Below are positions 18,311 through 27,300 of a stretch of 64,000 bases of DNA, one piece after another. The DNA is from Halomonas sp. ALS9 (lineage in GTDB: Bacteria > Pseudomonadota > Gammaproteobacteria > Pseudomonadales > Halomonadaceae), in NCBI RefSeq assembly GCF_001651035.1, contig NZ_LXRG01000076.1, positions 78,905 to 142,904 of the forward strand, read 5' to 3'. Both the position numbers and the translations under genes were made by a program. Every line of letters begins with the position of its first letter. Position 1 is the first letter of the stretch. A model generated the notes under the pieces. It saw only the letters and a program-made list of their open reading frames with translations. It was not told where the DNA came from and did not search any database.

Positions 18311-18887
18311 TCCCACCCTGAGGGAATGGCTTAAGCGTGAAACGCGCGTGGCTCACCATCAAGTGGATCAGCATCCCGCTCTGAAGCTGCTGCTTAGTCG
18401 GGAATTAACGGTTGCAAAGTATGCTACAGCGTTAAGCGCGCTTTATGCGCCCATCGCAAGCCTTGAGCAGGCGCTGAGTAGTGGCTTACAGGCTCACGCT
18501 ATGGATTACCGATTAATGCAGCGTGAGCCGCTACTGAAGGCAGATATTCAGCGATTGGGTAGAAGGGTGGCGTCGGTGCCCCTCGCGCCACTGCCGACCA
18601 GCCCGGCCAACACGGTTGGTATGCTCTATGTGCTCGAAGGCTCACGTTTGGGCGGGGCGATGATTGCCCGTCACGTCGAGAGCGTGCTGGGGCGGCAGGT
18701 GCCTTTGCAGTTCCTCACTGCCCATCCCTTAACAGGCGAACAGTGGGCTGCTTTTTGGCACTTTGCGGAGTACCGCTGCCCGCTATCTACGTGGCCTGCA
18801 GTGCTTGCCGGGGCGCAACAGGCCTTTGAGCGCTTTACTCTGGATTTGGCTGCGTTTGCGGGGCCAAACCCAGTGCCCATAGAATAA
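18303..18887 (+). CDS. bphO: Bacteriophytochrome heme oxygenase
   Basis: BphO opens heme to biliverdin IXalpha, the chromophore of the upstream phytochrome. The 194-residue protein shows the proximal histidine region RVAHHQVDQHP near residue 20 and the distal-helix signature GMLYVLEGSRLGGAMIARHV near residue 105, typical of the family. The ATG at 18303 overlaps the end of bphP (eight bases), indicating coupled translation; an upstream start at 18288 would add only five residues. Its last 53 bases overlap the 3' end of the convergent oligopeptidase gene, an unusually long convergent overlap. Confidence 0.92.
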   Translation: MSNPTLREWLKRETRVAHHQVDQHPALKLLLSRELTVAKYATALSALYAPIASLEQALSSGLQAHAMDYRLMQREPLLKADIQRLGRRVASVPLAPLPTSPANTVGMLYVLEGSRLGGAMIARHVESVLGRQVPLQFLTAHPLTGEQWAAFWHFAEYRCPLSTWPAVLAGAQQAFERFTLDLAAFAGPNPVPIE

Positions 18888-20937
18888 AGGCATCTTGCCG
18901 CGCAGTATCGCGCCAGGCCTTGAAGCGGCCCGATGCGCCGCCGTGGCCACTGCTCATATCGGTACGCATCAGAATTGGCGCTGACCCTTGCTGCTGTTGA
19001 GACACTTGGGCATAGAGCTTGGCAGGCTCCCAGTAGCTGACCCGGGTGTCAAACCAACTGCCCTCAATCCACAGCGCAGGGTAGGCCTGGGGCTGGATAT
19101 TGTCGATCGGTGAGTAAGCGCGGATGCGGGCGGCAACCTCTGGCGCTTCCGGGTTTCCCCACTCGCTGTACTCCGCGGTGGTTAGCGGTAGTTCCGGATT
19201 CTGCATGGTGCGCAGCACGTCTAAAAAGGGTACATCTAGCAGCGCGGCGCAAAATTTTTCCGGTGCACGGTTAACACAAGTGCCGACCAGCAGCCCACCG
19301 GCGCTGGCACCATAGGCAGCGATGCGCTGTGAATCGCTGACACCCTGTTCGACAAGTGCATCACGCGCGGCCAGGAAGTCATTAAAACTGTTTTCCTTGT
19401 GCGCCATTTTACCGTTTAAGTACCAGGGCTCGCCGCGTTCGCCGCCACCGCGGACATGGGCAACCGCAAAAGCTGCACCGCGTTCAAGCAGCTCCAACCT
19501 AGCGATCGAGAACCAGGGGTCGAGCGCATCACCGTAGGCGCCGTAGCCATACAGCAGTGTGGGTTGGGGTTGGCCCGCCAGGTCGGCGCGCATCACTACC
19601 GATATGGGCACCTGCTCGCCATCGTCGCTGGTGGCCCAAAGGCGTCGACTGATTAGCTGTTGCGGTTGTAAATTGCCGTACACAGGCACCCGCTTCAGCA
19701 GTGTCCGTTCGCCGCTGGTGAGATCAAGTGCGAACCAGCTGGGCGGCTGGGTAAATGACTCTTCACGCAGATGCACTATCTGTGTATCGAAGTGCGGCGC
19801 ATCTTCCAGCATCTGGGAGCAGGGTTGCTCGGGCAGTGCCAGATACTCATCCTGCGTGCATCCGTGCTGGGCATCGAACAGCAAATGCCGCAACCGCACC
19901 TGCGCCTGGGCATGATCGCGCTCCGCCAGTATCAGCCCCCAAGCGAACGCATCAACGCCTTCCAGGGTGGCTTCTTCACGGTGGGCGATTAACGTTTGCC
20001 AATTCAATTGGGGCTGACCAAGCTGACTTTCGGGCAGGAAGTCGAGCTGGAAGTGAGCACCAGCCTGGTTATGCAGGCGATAAAAACTGCCTGGTCGGTG
20101 ATCAATGCTGTACTCAACCCCCGCTTGGCGCGACTGAATACACTGGGGGGGTGAATCAGGGGAGTGAGCGGGCAACAGGTGAATTTCACTGGTGTCTTTT
20201 GAGCCACTTTCGAGCAGCAGCCATGACCGCGAACGCGTTTTGCCGATGCCGAGCCAAAACTCAGGGTCTTCTTCGCGCAGTACCAGCATGGGCTCTTTTG
20301 AGGCCATCAAGTCAGCCAATGTCAGCGAAAAACGCCAAACGCTATCCGGGCGCTGGGTATCGTCAAAGCGGGTAAACAGCAAGGTAGCCGTGGTGGCCGT
20401 TTGATCTTCTGCCCAGCACAGCCCCGCGCCAATATCGCTCAATAGTTGCACCGGCTCCCCGCTAGGTAGTGCTTTCAGCCATAGCGTAAAGCGCTCATCG
20501 CCTTGGGTATCTTCTGTCCAGGCTAGCCATTGCTCATCAGGGGAGAGCGCCATATCGCCCATATCGTAGAAGTCGTGCTCGTTGGCGCGAGCTCTGACGT
20601 CAAAAAAGCATTCGTGCTGTTCCGGCTGAAGATTGGGGTGGCGCCACCAGCAAGGGTAGTCATCTTCGGCGCCGGTCTCGCTCCAGAACGTGAAGTGGTC
20701 AAGCGTTGTCTTAAGGCTGGTCACGGCTAATTCGCGGCGTGCCAGGTGACTCTGGTATAACGCTTCCTCCAGCGGGGCAAGCGGGGCAAACCAATCGGCT
20801 TGTTGCTGGTTGGCGGCCGTTAAGAAGGCGCTGACTTGCGGGTCGTCGCGCTCCTCTAACCAGTGCCATTGCGGATCATTAGCGCGATAATAGCGTGCAG
20901 CGGGTAAGCCTGAATGTATGCCTTGCTGTGCTTTCAT
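18835..20937 (-). CDS. ptrB: Oligopeptidase B (S9 prolyl oligopeptidase family)
   Basis: This cytoplasmic serine peptidase cleaves short peptides after basic residues. The product from the ATG at 20937 is 700 residues, close to the family length. It has an N-terminal beta-propeller (about 1-430) and a C-terminal alpha/beta hydrolase with GYGAYG, the nucleophile motif YGASAGGLLVG, an acidic residue in the GSWFDTRVSYWEPAKL segment, and the catalytic histidine in SSGHGG. A TTG at 20967 would add ten residues; neither start has a clear ribosome site, so the N-terminus is uncertain. It converges on bphO with a 53-base overlap. Confidence 0.9.
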   Translation of the reverse strand: MKAQQGIHSGLPAARYYRANDPQWHWLEERDDPQVSAFLTAANQQQADWFAPLAPLEEALYQSHLARRELAVTSLKTTLDHFTFWSETGAEDDYPCWWRHPNLQPEQHECFFDVRARANEHDFYDMGDMALSPDEQWLAWTEDTQGDERFTLWLKALPSGEPVQLLSDIGAGLCWAEDQTATTATLLFTRFDDTQRPDSVWRFSLTLADLMASKEPMLVLREEDPEFWLGIGKTRSRSWLLLESGSKDTSEIHLLPAHSPDSPPQCIQSRQAGVEYSIDHRPGSFYRLHNQAGAHFQLDFLPESQLGQPQLNWQTLIAHREEATLEGVDAFAWGLILAERDHAQAQVRLRHLLFDAQHGCTQDEYLALPEQPCSQMLEDAPHFDTQIVHLREESFTQPPSWFALDLTSGERTLLKRVPVYGNLQPQQLISRRLWATSDDGEQVPISVVMRADLAGQPQPTLLYGYGAYGDALDPWFSIARLELLERGAAFAVAHVRGGGERGEPWYLNGKMAHKENSFNDFLAARDALVEQGVSDSQRIAAYGASAGGLLVGTCVNRAPEKFCAALLDVPFLDVLRTMQNPELPLTTAEYSEWGNPEAPEVAARIRAYSPIDNIQPQAYPALWIEGSWFDTRVSYWEPAKLYAQVSQQQQGSAPILMRTDMSSGHGGASGRFKAWRDTARQDAFILWALGLAPQTQPNPE

Positions 20938-20999
20938 AAATTGATAGGTACCATAACGGGAAATCAACGTCGGGTGAGTTCACCCACATGAGGGGTATT

Positions 21000-21425
21000 A
21001 TGCTGTTTGCAAATTCAACGCCAATGCTTTGGTTGAGTTATTACGGGCTGTCGCTGTTAGTGATTATCGCGGTCTATTTTGCGCTCACTTTTCTGCCTCG
21101 CTTGCCGCGTCTTGTGCTGACCTGGACGGTTGCCGGGGCGGTATGGATCCCCGCTACTTTCCGGCTACCGCTAATAGAAGAGGGTGAATTCTATACCGGT
21201 TGGGCACCGTCGGCGATGGTAGCGGCGGTTGGCTTTTTAGAAAATAACGGCTCGGCGCTACGTGGCGGGCTGATGTGGCTGGTGTTAGGCATGGCGCTAG
21301 GAGCGCTTATTGGCGTTGCACTTTGGTGGTGGCGCCGCCCTGGCGAGGCTGAGTATGTGACCCAGGAAGAAGAAAGTGATGATGAAGGCGAATCGCCACG
21401 CCGTCGCGAACCGGTGATTGGTTGA
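21000..21425 (+). CDS. Small inner-membrane protein of unknown function
   Basis: The 141-residue protein has three hydrophobic segments (about residues 10-30, 38-52 and 92-112) and a soluble, strongly acidic tail (EEESDDEGES) ending in a basic patch. I do not recognise a family. GAGGGG lies just before the ATG at 21000; an in-frame ATG at 20988 overlaps that ribosome site and is less likely. It is divergent from ptrB and followed by the YafJ-type amidotransferase, from which it is separated by a 13-bp tandem repeat. Confidence 0.7.
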   Translation: MLFANSTPMLWLSYYGLSLLVIIAVYFALTFLPRLPRLVLTWTVAGAVWIPATFRLPLIEEGEFYTGWAPSAMVAAVGFLENNGSALRGGLMWLVLGMALGALIGVALWWWRRPGEAEYVTQEEESDDEGESPRRREPVIG

Positions 21426-21466
21426 TGTCACGTTTGAACGATGTCTTGGTGTTTGTGTATGAGTAC

Positions 21467-21505
21467 GTATATGTGAACCGTATGTGTGAATCATATGTGT
21501 GAACT
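21467..21505. repeat. 13-bp tandem triplication overlapping the yafJ start
   Basis: GTATATGTGAACC, GTATGTGTGAATC and ATATGTGTGAACT follow each other without gaps. The third copy contains the ATG (21495) and Cys-2 codon of the amidotransferase gene; the second copy carries an in-frame GTG at 21486. Confidence 0.75.
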
Positions 21506-22274
21506 GTTGGGGATGAGCGCCAATGTGCCCACCGACATCTGCTTCAGCTTTTCGGGCTTTTTGCACCGCGGTGGGGGCACTGGTCCCCATCGTGATGGCT
21601 GGGGAATCGCCTTCTATGAAGAGGGCGGCTACCGCGACTTTCGTGATCCTCATCCGTCAGTCGATTCGCCCATCGCGCGGTTGATTTGTGACTACCCGAT
21701 TAAGTCCAATGTGGTGATTAGCCATATTCGCCAAGCGAATGTAGGGGGCGTAAAGCTTGCCAATACTCATCCATTTACCCGAGAAATGTGGGGGCGGCCC
21801 TGGTGCTACGCCCATAATGGCCAGCTAAGTGGCTGGGAGAGCTTAACATTAGGCAACTACACCCCGGTTGGCAGCACCGATAGCGAGCATGCCTACTGCT
21901 GGTTAATAGGTGAGTTACGCCGCACCTTTCCTACACCTCCTGCTACACCTGAACCACTCTGGAAGTGCTTGCATCAGCTGTGTGAGCAGCTAAGAACGCT
22001 GGGGGTGTTCAATATGCTGCTCTCCGATGGCTGCTATTTGTATACCTATTGCACCACTAAATTGGCGCATATTACCCGCTGTGCGCCCTTTGGCGATGCG
22101 GAACTCTCCGACGCTGAGATGACGGTGAATTTTGCCGAACACACCACGCCTAACGATATTGTTTCAGTGATTGCCACCGAGCCTCTTACTCATAATGAAG
22201 CATGGCAGCGCATGGTGCCGGGTGAGCTATTGGTCTGGCGAGATGGAGAAATTCAGGCACGTTACTGTCCATAA
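21495..22274 (+). CDS. yafJ: Class II glutamine amidotransferase (YafJ family)
   Basis: This stand-alone Ntn-type glutaminase domain protein has 259 residues; the physiological acceptor is unknown. The start is fixed by the nucleophile: Cys must be residue 2 (M-CELLGMSANVP), which selects the ATG at 21495 over the in-frame GTG at 21486. Other family motifs are HRGGGTGPHRDGWG, SHIRQANVGG and CYAHNGQLSGW. No synthase domain is fused. The region around the start consists of a 13-bp triplication that provides no good ribosome site. Confidence 0.88.
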   Translation: MCELLGMSANVPTDICFSFSGFLHRGGGTGPHRDGWGIAFYEEGGYRDFRDPHPSVDSPIARLICDYPIKSNVVISHIRQANVGGVKLANTHPFTREMWGRPWCYAHNGQLSGWESLTLGNYTPVGSTDSEHAYCWLIGELRRTFPTPPATPEPLWKCLHQLCEQLRTLGVFNMLLSDGCYLYTYCTTKLAHITRCAPFGDAELSDAEMTVNFAEHTTPNDIVSVIATEPLTHNEAWQRMVPGELLVWRDGEIQARYCP

Positions 22275-22345
22275 ACGTAGGTATTGCTAAAGTGAAACAA
22301 GAGAAGTAGCACTGAATTGAACAAACCTGACTATGGGCTAAAGTT

Positions 22346-22359
22346 TAAACGTAAGTTTC
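22346..22359. promoter_or_regulatory. Possible PsrA-like operator upstream of fadD
   Basis: TAAACGTAAGTTTC fits the known PsrA pattern (G/C)AAAC-N4-GTTT(G/C) except for the first base. It lies about 130 bases before fadD, a PsrA target in other gammaproteobacteria. A stronger site is at 61550-61569. Confidence 0.35.
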
Positions 22360-22486
22360 AATCGATCGTTTTACAGCCTGTTATAGGTCGTATATCGTTG
22401 GGCTTCTTAAGCTACTTTTTAGACTAAGACCAGCGACAACAACAAGGTCGGTGATCCTACGCCGACGCCGATAGCGGAGATTGCCC

Positions 22487-24157
22487 ATGAGCGAACACGC
22501 CAACGCCGCCGTTTTACGTGGCCCAGCGCTTGAAGGGTTGGATCAATACGATTCAGTCACGGATGTTTTTCATAACGCAGTAGCACGTTTTAAGGACAAA
22601 CCCGCTTTTTCCTGTATGGGAAAAACGCTCACCTTCGCTGACCTTGACCGCCTCTCAGCGAATTTTGCGGCTTGGCTTCAGCATGAAACCGACCTCGTTC
22701 CCGGCGACCGTATTGCTATCCAGTTGCCTAACGTACTGCAGTTCCCGGTAGCGGTATTTGGCGCGCTGCGGGCAGGCTTAGTGGTGGTTAACACCAACCC
22801 GCTGTATACCGAGCGGGAAATGGCCCACCAGTTCAAGGACGCCAACGCTAAAGCCATTGTTATTTTGGCCAATATGGCCGACAAACTTGAGAAAGTACTC
22901 GATAAAACAGATATCGAGCGCGTTATCGTCACCCAACTAGCCGACTTGCACGATGTGCCCAAACGCTGGTTAATCAATGCCGTAGTTAAGCATGTTAAGA
23001 AAATGGTGCCTGCTTATTCGCTGCCCGGTGCGGTTGGTTTTCGCGATGCGCTGAAAAAAGGCGCATCGCTAAGCCATAGCGAGGACAAGAGGAGCCCCGA
23101 CGATTTAGCCGCGCTTCAATATACGGGCGGCACTACGGGTATGCCAAAGGGGGCCATGCTGACCCATCGCAATCTTATCGCCAATATGCTGCAAGCGCGG
23201 CAAGCGATTGGGCCGCATCTCAGCGATGGTGAAGAACTGGTTATCGCACCGCTTCCGGTTTATCACATCTATACCTTTACGGTTAACTGTCTGTTCTTAA
23301 TGGAAACCGGTAACCACTCATTGCTAATCACCAACCCTCGCGACCTGGATGGGTTTGTCAAAGAGCTCAAGGGGCTGCCTTTTACTGCCTTTATCGGCCT
23401 CAACACGCTGTTTAATGCGCTGTGTAATCGCGACGACTTCAAGCAGCTCGATTTTTCCAAGTTGAAGCTGACGATCTCCGGCGGCATGGCGCTGACCAAA
23501 GCAGCGGCGCAGCGTTGGGAGCAAACGACCGGTTGTCCAATCGCTGAGGGGTATGGTCTGACCGAGACGTCTCCCATTGTTAGCTTCAACCCCACTGATG
23601 CGATCCAACTAGGCACTATCGGCAAGCCCGTGGCAGGCACCGCGGTAAAAGTCGTCGATGCCGACGGCAACGACGTGGCACTGGGCGAGCCGGGAGAGCT
23701 GTGCGTGCAAGGCCCGCAGGTGATGAAAGGCTACTGGCAGCGCGACGATGAAACTCGCGTTTCGATTGATGAGGATGGCTGGTTCCACACGGGTGATATC
23801 GCCGTGCTGCAGGAGGATGGCTATATTCGCATCGTTGATCGTAAAAAAGACATGATCTTGGTCTCTGGCTTCAACGTTTATCCCAATGAAATCGAGGATG
23901 TGGTTGCCGCCCATCCAGATGTCCTTGAGTCGGCAGCGGTGGGTGTGCCGGATGAAAACGCTGGCGAAGTGATTAAGCTGTTCGTGGTGAGCAAAAATAG
24001 CCAGCTTGATGAGAAAACGCTACGTGACTGGTGCAAAAAAGAGCTGACCGGTTACAAGGTGCCTAAAATCATCGAGTTTCGTGACGAGTTGCCCAAAACC
24101 AACGTGGGCAAAGTGTTGCGCCGACAACTGCGCGATGAAGCACCCGCAAAAACCTAG
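22487..24157 (+). CDS. fadD: Long-chain fatty acid--CoA ligase
   Basis: FadD activates long-chain fatty acids to acyl-CoA at the inner membrane for beta-oxidation. The 556-residue protein carries the AMP-binding signature YTGGTTGMPKGAMLTH (about 210), the EGYGLTETSP motif, the GWFHTGDIA and DRKKDMILVSGFNVYPNEIE region, and the C-terminal catalytic lysine in KTNVGKVLRR. The ATG at 22487 is preceded by GGAG at suitable distance; an in-frame TTG two codons earlier is less likely. It is monocistronic, with a repeat array and a terminator behind it. Confidence 0.94.
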   Translation: MSEHANAAVLRGPALEGLDQYDSVTDVFHNAVARFKDKPAFSCMGKTLTFADLDRLSANFAAWLQHETDLVPGDRIAIQLPNVLQFPVAVFGALRAGLVVVNTNPLYTEREMAHQFKDANAKAIVILANMADKLEKVLDKTDIERVIVTQLADLHDVPKRWLINAVVKHVKKMVPAYSLPGAVGFRDALKKGASLSHSEDKRSPDDLAALQYTGGTTGMPKGAMLTHRNLIANMLQARQAIGPHLSDGEELVIAPLPVYHIYTFTVNCLFLMETGNHSLLITNPRDLDGFVKELKGLPFTAFIGLNTLFNALCNRDDFKQLDFSKLKLTISGGMALTKAAAQRWEQTTGCPIAEGYGLTETSPIVSFNPTDAIQLGTIGKPVAGTAVKVVDADGNDVALGEPGELCVQGPQVMKGYWQRDDETRVSIDEDGWFHTGDIAVLQEDGYIRIVDRKKDMILVSGFNVYPNEIEDVVAAHPDVLESAAVGVPDENAGEVIKLFVVSKNSQLDEKTLRDWCKKELTGYKVPKIIEFRDELPKTNVGKVLRRQLRDEAPAKT

Positions 24158-24209
24158 CTATTAAAAACTAGCTTTTAAAAACGTAGCTGTTAAAAACTTA
24201 GCTGTTAGA
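24155..24209. repeat. Four-copy 14-15-bp tandem repeat starting at the fadD stop
   Basis: TAGCTATTAAAAAC is repeated at 24155, 24169, 24184 and 24199 with small changes (TAGCTTTTAAAAAC, TAGCTGTTAAAAAC, TAGCTGTTAGATAA). The first copy begins with the fadD stop codon TAG. Confidence 0.75.
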
Positions 24210-24263
24210 TAACGCCCCAGCGCTGCGTTAGGCGTCGTGGCGCTGAAAGCGTTACAATAGTCG

Positions 24264-24295
24264 GCCCGCTCACCTGTGCGGGCTGATTTTTTTAT
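24264..24295 (+). terminator. Rho-independent terminator after fadD
   Basis: GCCCGC and GCGGGC pair around an eight-base loop and are followed by TGA and seven T residues. The hairpin lies about 40 bases before the hrpA start. Confidence 0.8.
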
Positions 24296-24332
24296 AGTTC
24301 TTTTTAATGACCCTTGTTAAATCGCCAAGCGA

Positions 24333-27300
24333 ATGGAAGCCGACCCTATCGTGACCACTGACACATCCCTAGCCCCTACCGATAGCCAACGCCTTGCGTC
24401 GCTGAAACAGGCAGCGGGCGATGTGATGCTGCGCGATGCAGAGCGGCTGGAACGACGCCTAGCTGGGTTGAGCCGTCGCGTGCGCGATAACAAGCCTATC
24501 AGCCGTGGTTTGGACGAAGTGCAGCGCGAGCTTGATCGCGCCCAGCAGCAGCTTAGCCAGCGTGAAACCCAAAAGGTCGCCCTCAACTACCCGCCGAAAC
24601 TGCCCGTGGTCGAGCGGCGGGAAGATATTATTAACGCCATACGCGATCACCAAGTGGTGGTGGTCGCAGGGGAGACCGGCTCGGGCAAAACCACCCAGTT
24701 ACCCAAAATGTGTTTGGAGTTGGGGCGCGGCCGCCGTGGTTTGATTGGTCATACTCAGCCGCGCCGCCTGGCTGCCCGCAGTGTCGCCAGCCGCCTGGCG
24801 GAAGAGCTGGAAGTCTCTCTGGGCGAGCAGGTGGGCTACCAGGTGCGCTTCACCGACCAAAGCAGCCCAACAACCTTGGTCAAATTAATGACCGACGGGA
24901 TCTTGCTGGCCGAGACGCAGAATGATCCGCTGCTGCTGCGCTACGACACGATCATTATTGATGAAGCTCACGAACGCAGCCTGAATATCGACTTTCTGCT
25001 CGGCTACCTCAAGCGCCTGCTCCCTAAGCGGCCCGATCTAAAAGTCATCATTACCTCGGCGACCATCGACGTGGAGCGCTTTGCCAAGCACTTCGGCACG
25101 GCCAAAACGCCTGCACCGGTAGTAGAAGTCACCGGGCGCACCTATCCCGTTGAGGTGCACTACCGGCCGCTGGTACGCGACGAGGACGATGAAGAAGACC
25201 GCACGCTGCAAGAGGGCATTCTCCACGCGGTGGAAGAAATTGAAGCGATCGAGCGGGAGAAAGGTTGGCTGCACGGCCCCCGGGACGTGCTGGTGTTTTT
25301 ACCCGGTGAGCGCGAGATCCGTGAAACTGCCGATACCCTGCGCCGCGCCGAGCTGAAAGGCACCGAAATTCTGCCGCTCTACGCTCGGCTCTCTAACGAA
25401 GAACAGAACCGCGTGTTTGCCCCGCACCGCGGGCGGCGTATTGTCCTCGCCACCAACGTTGCGGAAACCTCGCTAACGGTGCCCGGTATTCGCTACGTGA
25501 TCGACCCAGGGCTGGTGCGTATCAGCCGCTACAGCTACCGCTCCAAGATCCAGCGACTACCGGTGGAAGCGGTTAGTCAGGCCAGCGCCAACCAGCGCAA
25601 AGGCCGCTGCGGGCGGATTGCCGAAGGCGTGTGTATTCGCCTCTACAGCGAAGAGGATTTTCTCTCCCGGCCCGGCTTTACCGACCCCGAAATTCAGCGC
25701 ACCAACTTAGCGTCGGTCATCCTTTCGATGCTGGGGTTAAAGCTTGGCGATATCGAGGCCTTCCCATTCGTCGATCCGCCGGATAGCCGCTTTGTAAAAG
25801 ACGGTTTTCGGTTACTGTTCGAGCTGGGCGCGGTGGATGAAAAGCAGCACCTTTCTCCGCTCGGGCGTAAGCTGGCGCGGCTGCCGATTGACCCACGCCT
25901 GGCGCGCATGGTGCTGGCCGGTACCGAATTCGGCAGCCTGCGCGATGTGCTAATCGTCGTCTCGGCGCTGGCCATCCAAGACCCCCGCGACCGACCGGCG
26001 GATAAGCGCCAAGCCGCCGACCAAGCCCACCAGCGCTGGCACGACCCAGATTCCGACTTTGTCGCTTTGTTGAACCTCTGGCACGGCATTGAGAATGCCC
26101 GCGAAGCGCTGTCGGGTAATCAGCTGCGCCGCTGGTGCCGAGAGCACTACATCAATTACCTGCGCATGCGCGAGTGGCACGACACCTTCCGCCAGCTCCG
26201 CCAACTGCTGCGCGATATGGATATCGAAGTGCCCGCGCCGCCGCCCCGCAATGAAGACGAGAGCGAAGAGCAGGCGCGCCAAATGCGGCGTAAAACCTCG
26301 GGCAAGGTGCATCAGGCGCTACTTTCGGGGCTGCTCTCCAACCTGGGCACGCTGGTGGAGAACCGCGAGTATCTCGGCGCCCGCAATCGTAAATTTATGA
26401 TTCACCCTGGCTCTGGGTTGGCCAAGAAGTCGCCCAAGTGGATCATGGCGTTCGAGATGGTGGAAACCTCCAAGTTATTTGCTCGCACCGTGGCAAAAAT
26501 CGACCCTCAGTGGATTGAACCTCAGGCGCAGCACCTGGTTAAGCGCAGCTACAGCGAACCCCATTGGGAAATGAAACGTGCCCAGGTTGTCGCTTTTGAG
26601 CAAGTGACGCTGTTTGGTCTGCCGATTGTGGCGCGGCGCAAGGTACATTACGGGCCAATCGCTCCCCAGGAATCCCGAGAGCTGTTTATTCGCCGTGCGC
26701 TGGTGGAAGGGGAGTTTCAAACCAAAGGTGCCTTCTTTGCCCACAACCGCGCACTGATCGACGAAGTTGAGGCATTGGAAGATCGCGCTCGGCGGCGGGA
26801 CATACTGGTCGATGAAGACACCCTGTACGATTTTTACAACCAGCGCATTCCGGCTGAAACCGTCAACGGCAAGGGATTTGAGCGCTGGCGCAAACAGGCC
26901 GAGCAGCAAAACCCGCAACTACTCCACTTCGATATTGATTCACTCAAAGCGCGGGATGCGCAGGACGTCACCCAGGCACAGTACCCCGATCATTTAATCC
27001 TGGCGGGCGTGGCCTATCCCGTCAGTTACCACTTTGACCCTGAAGCCGAAGATGACGGTGTTACGCTGACCGTTCCCGCCGCCATGCTGCCCCAGGTGCC
27101 AGTTCACGCGTTGGAGTGGCTGGTGCCGGGGCTGCTGCGCGAAAAGTGTATTGCGCTGTTGAAGTCGCTGCCGAAAAGCATCCGCCGTCAGGTGGTGCCG
27201 ATTCCCGATTGGGTGGATGCGGCGTTGGAGACTCTGGTGCCCGACCAGCGCCCGTTAACCGAAGCGCTGGGCGAGTTTATTCGTCGTCGGACATCCACGC

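Noticed and set aside
19755..20375. 206-codon plus-strand ORF inside ptrB
   Set aside because: It is antisense to an intact oligopeptidase B gene and has no family features.
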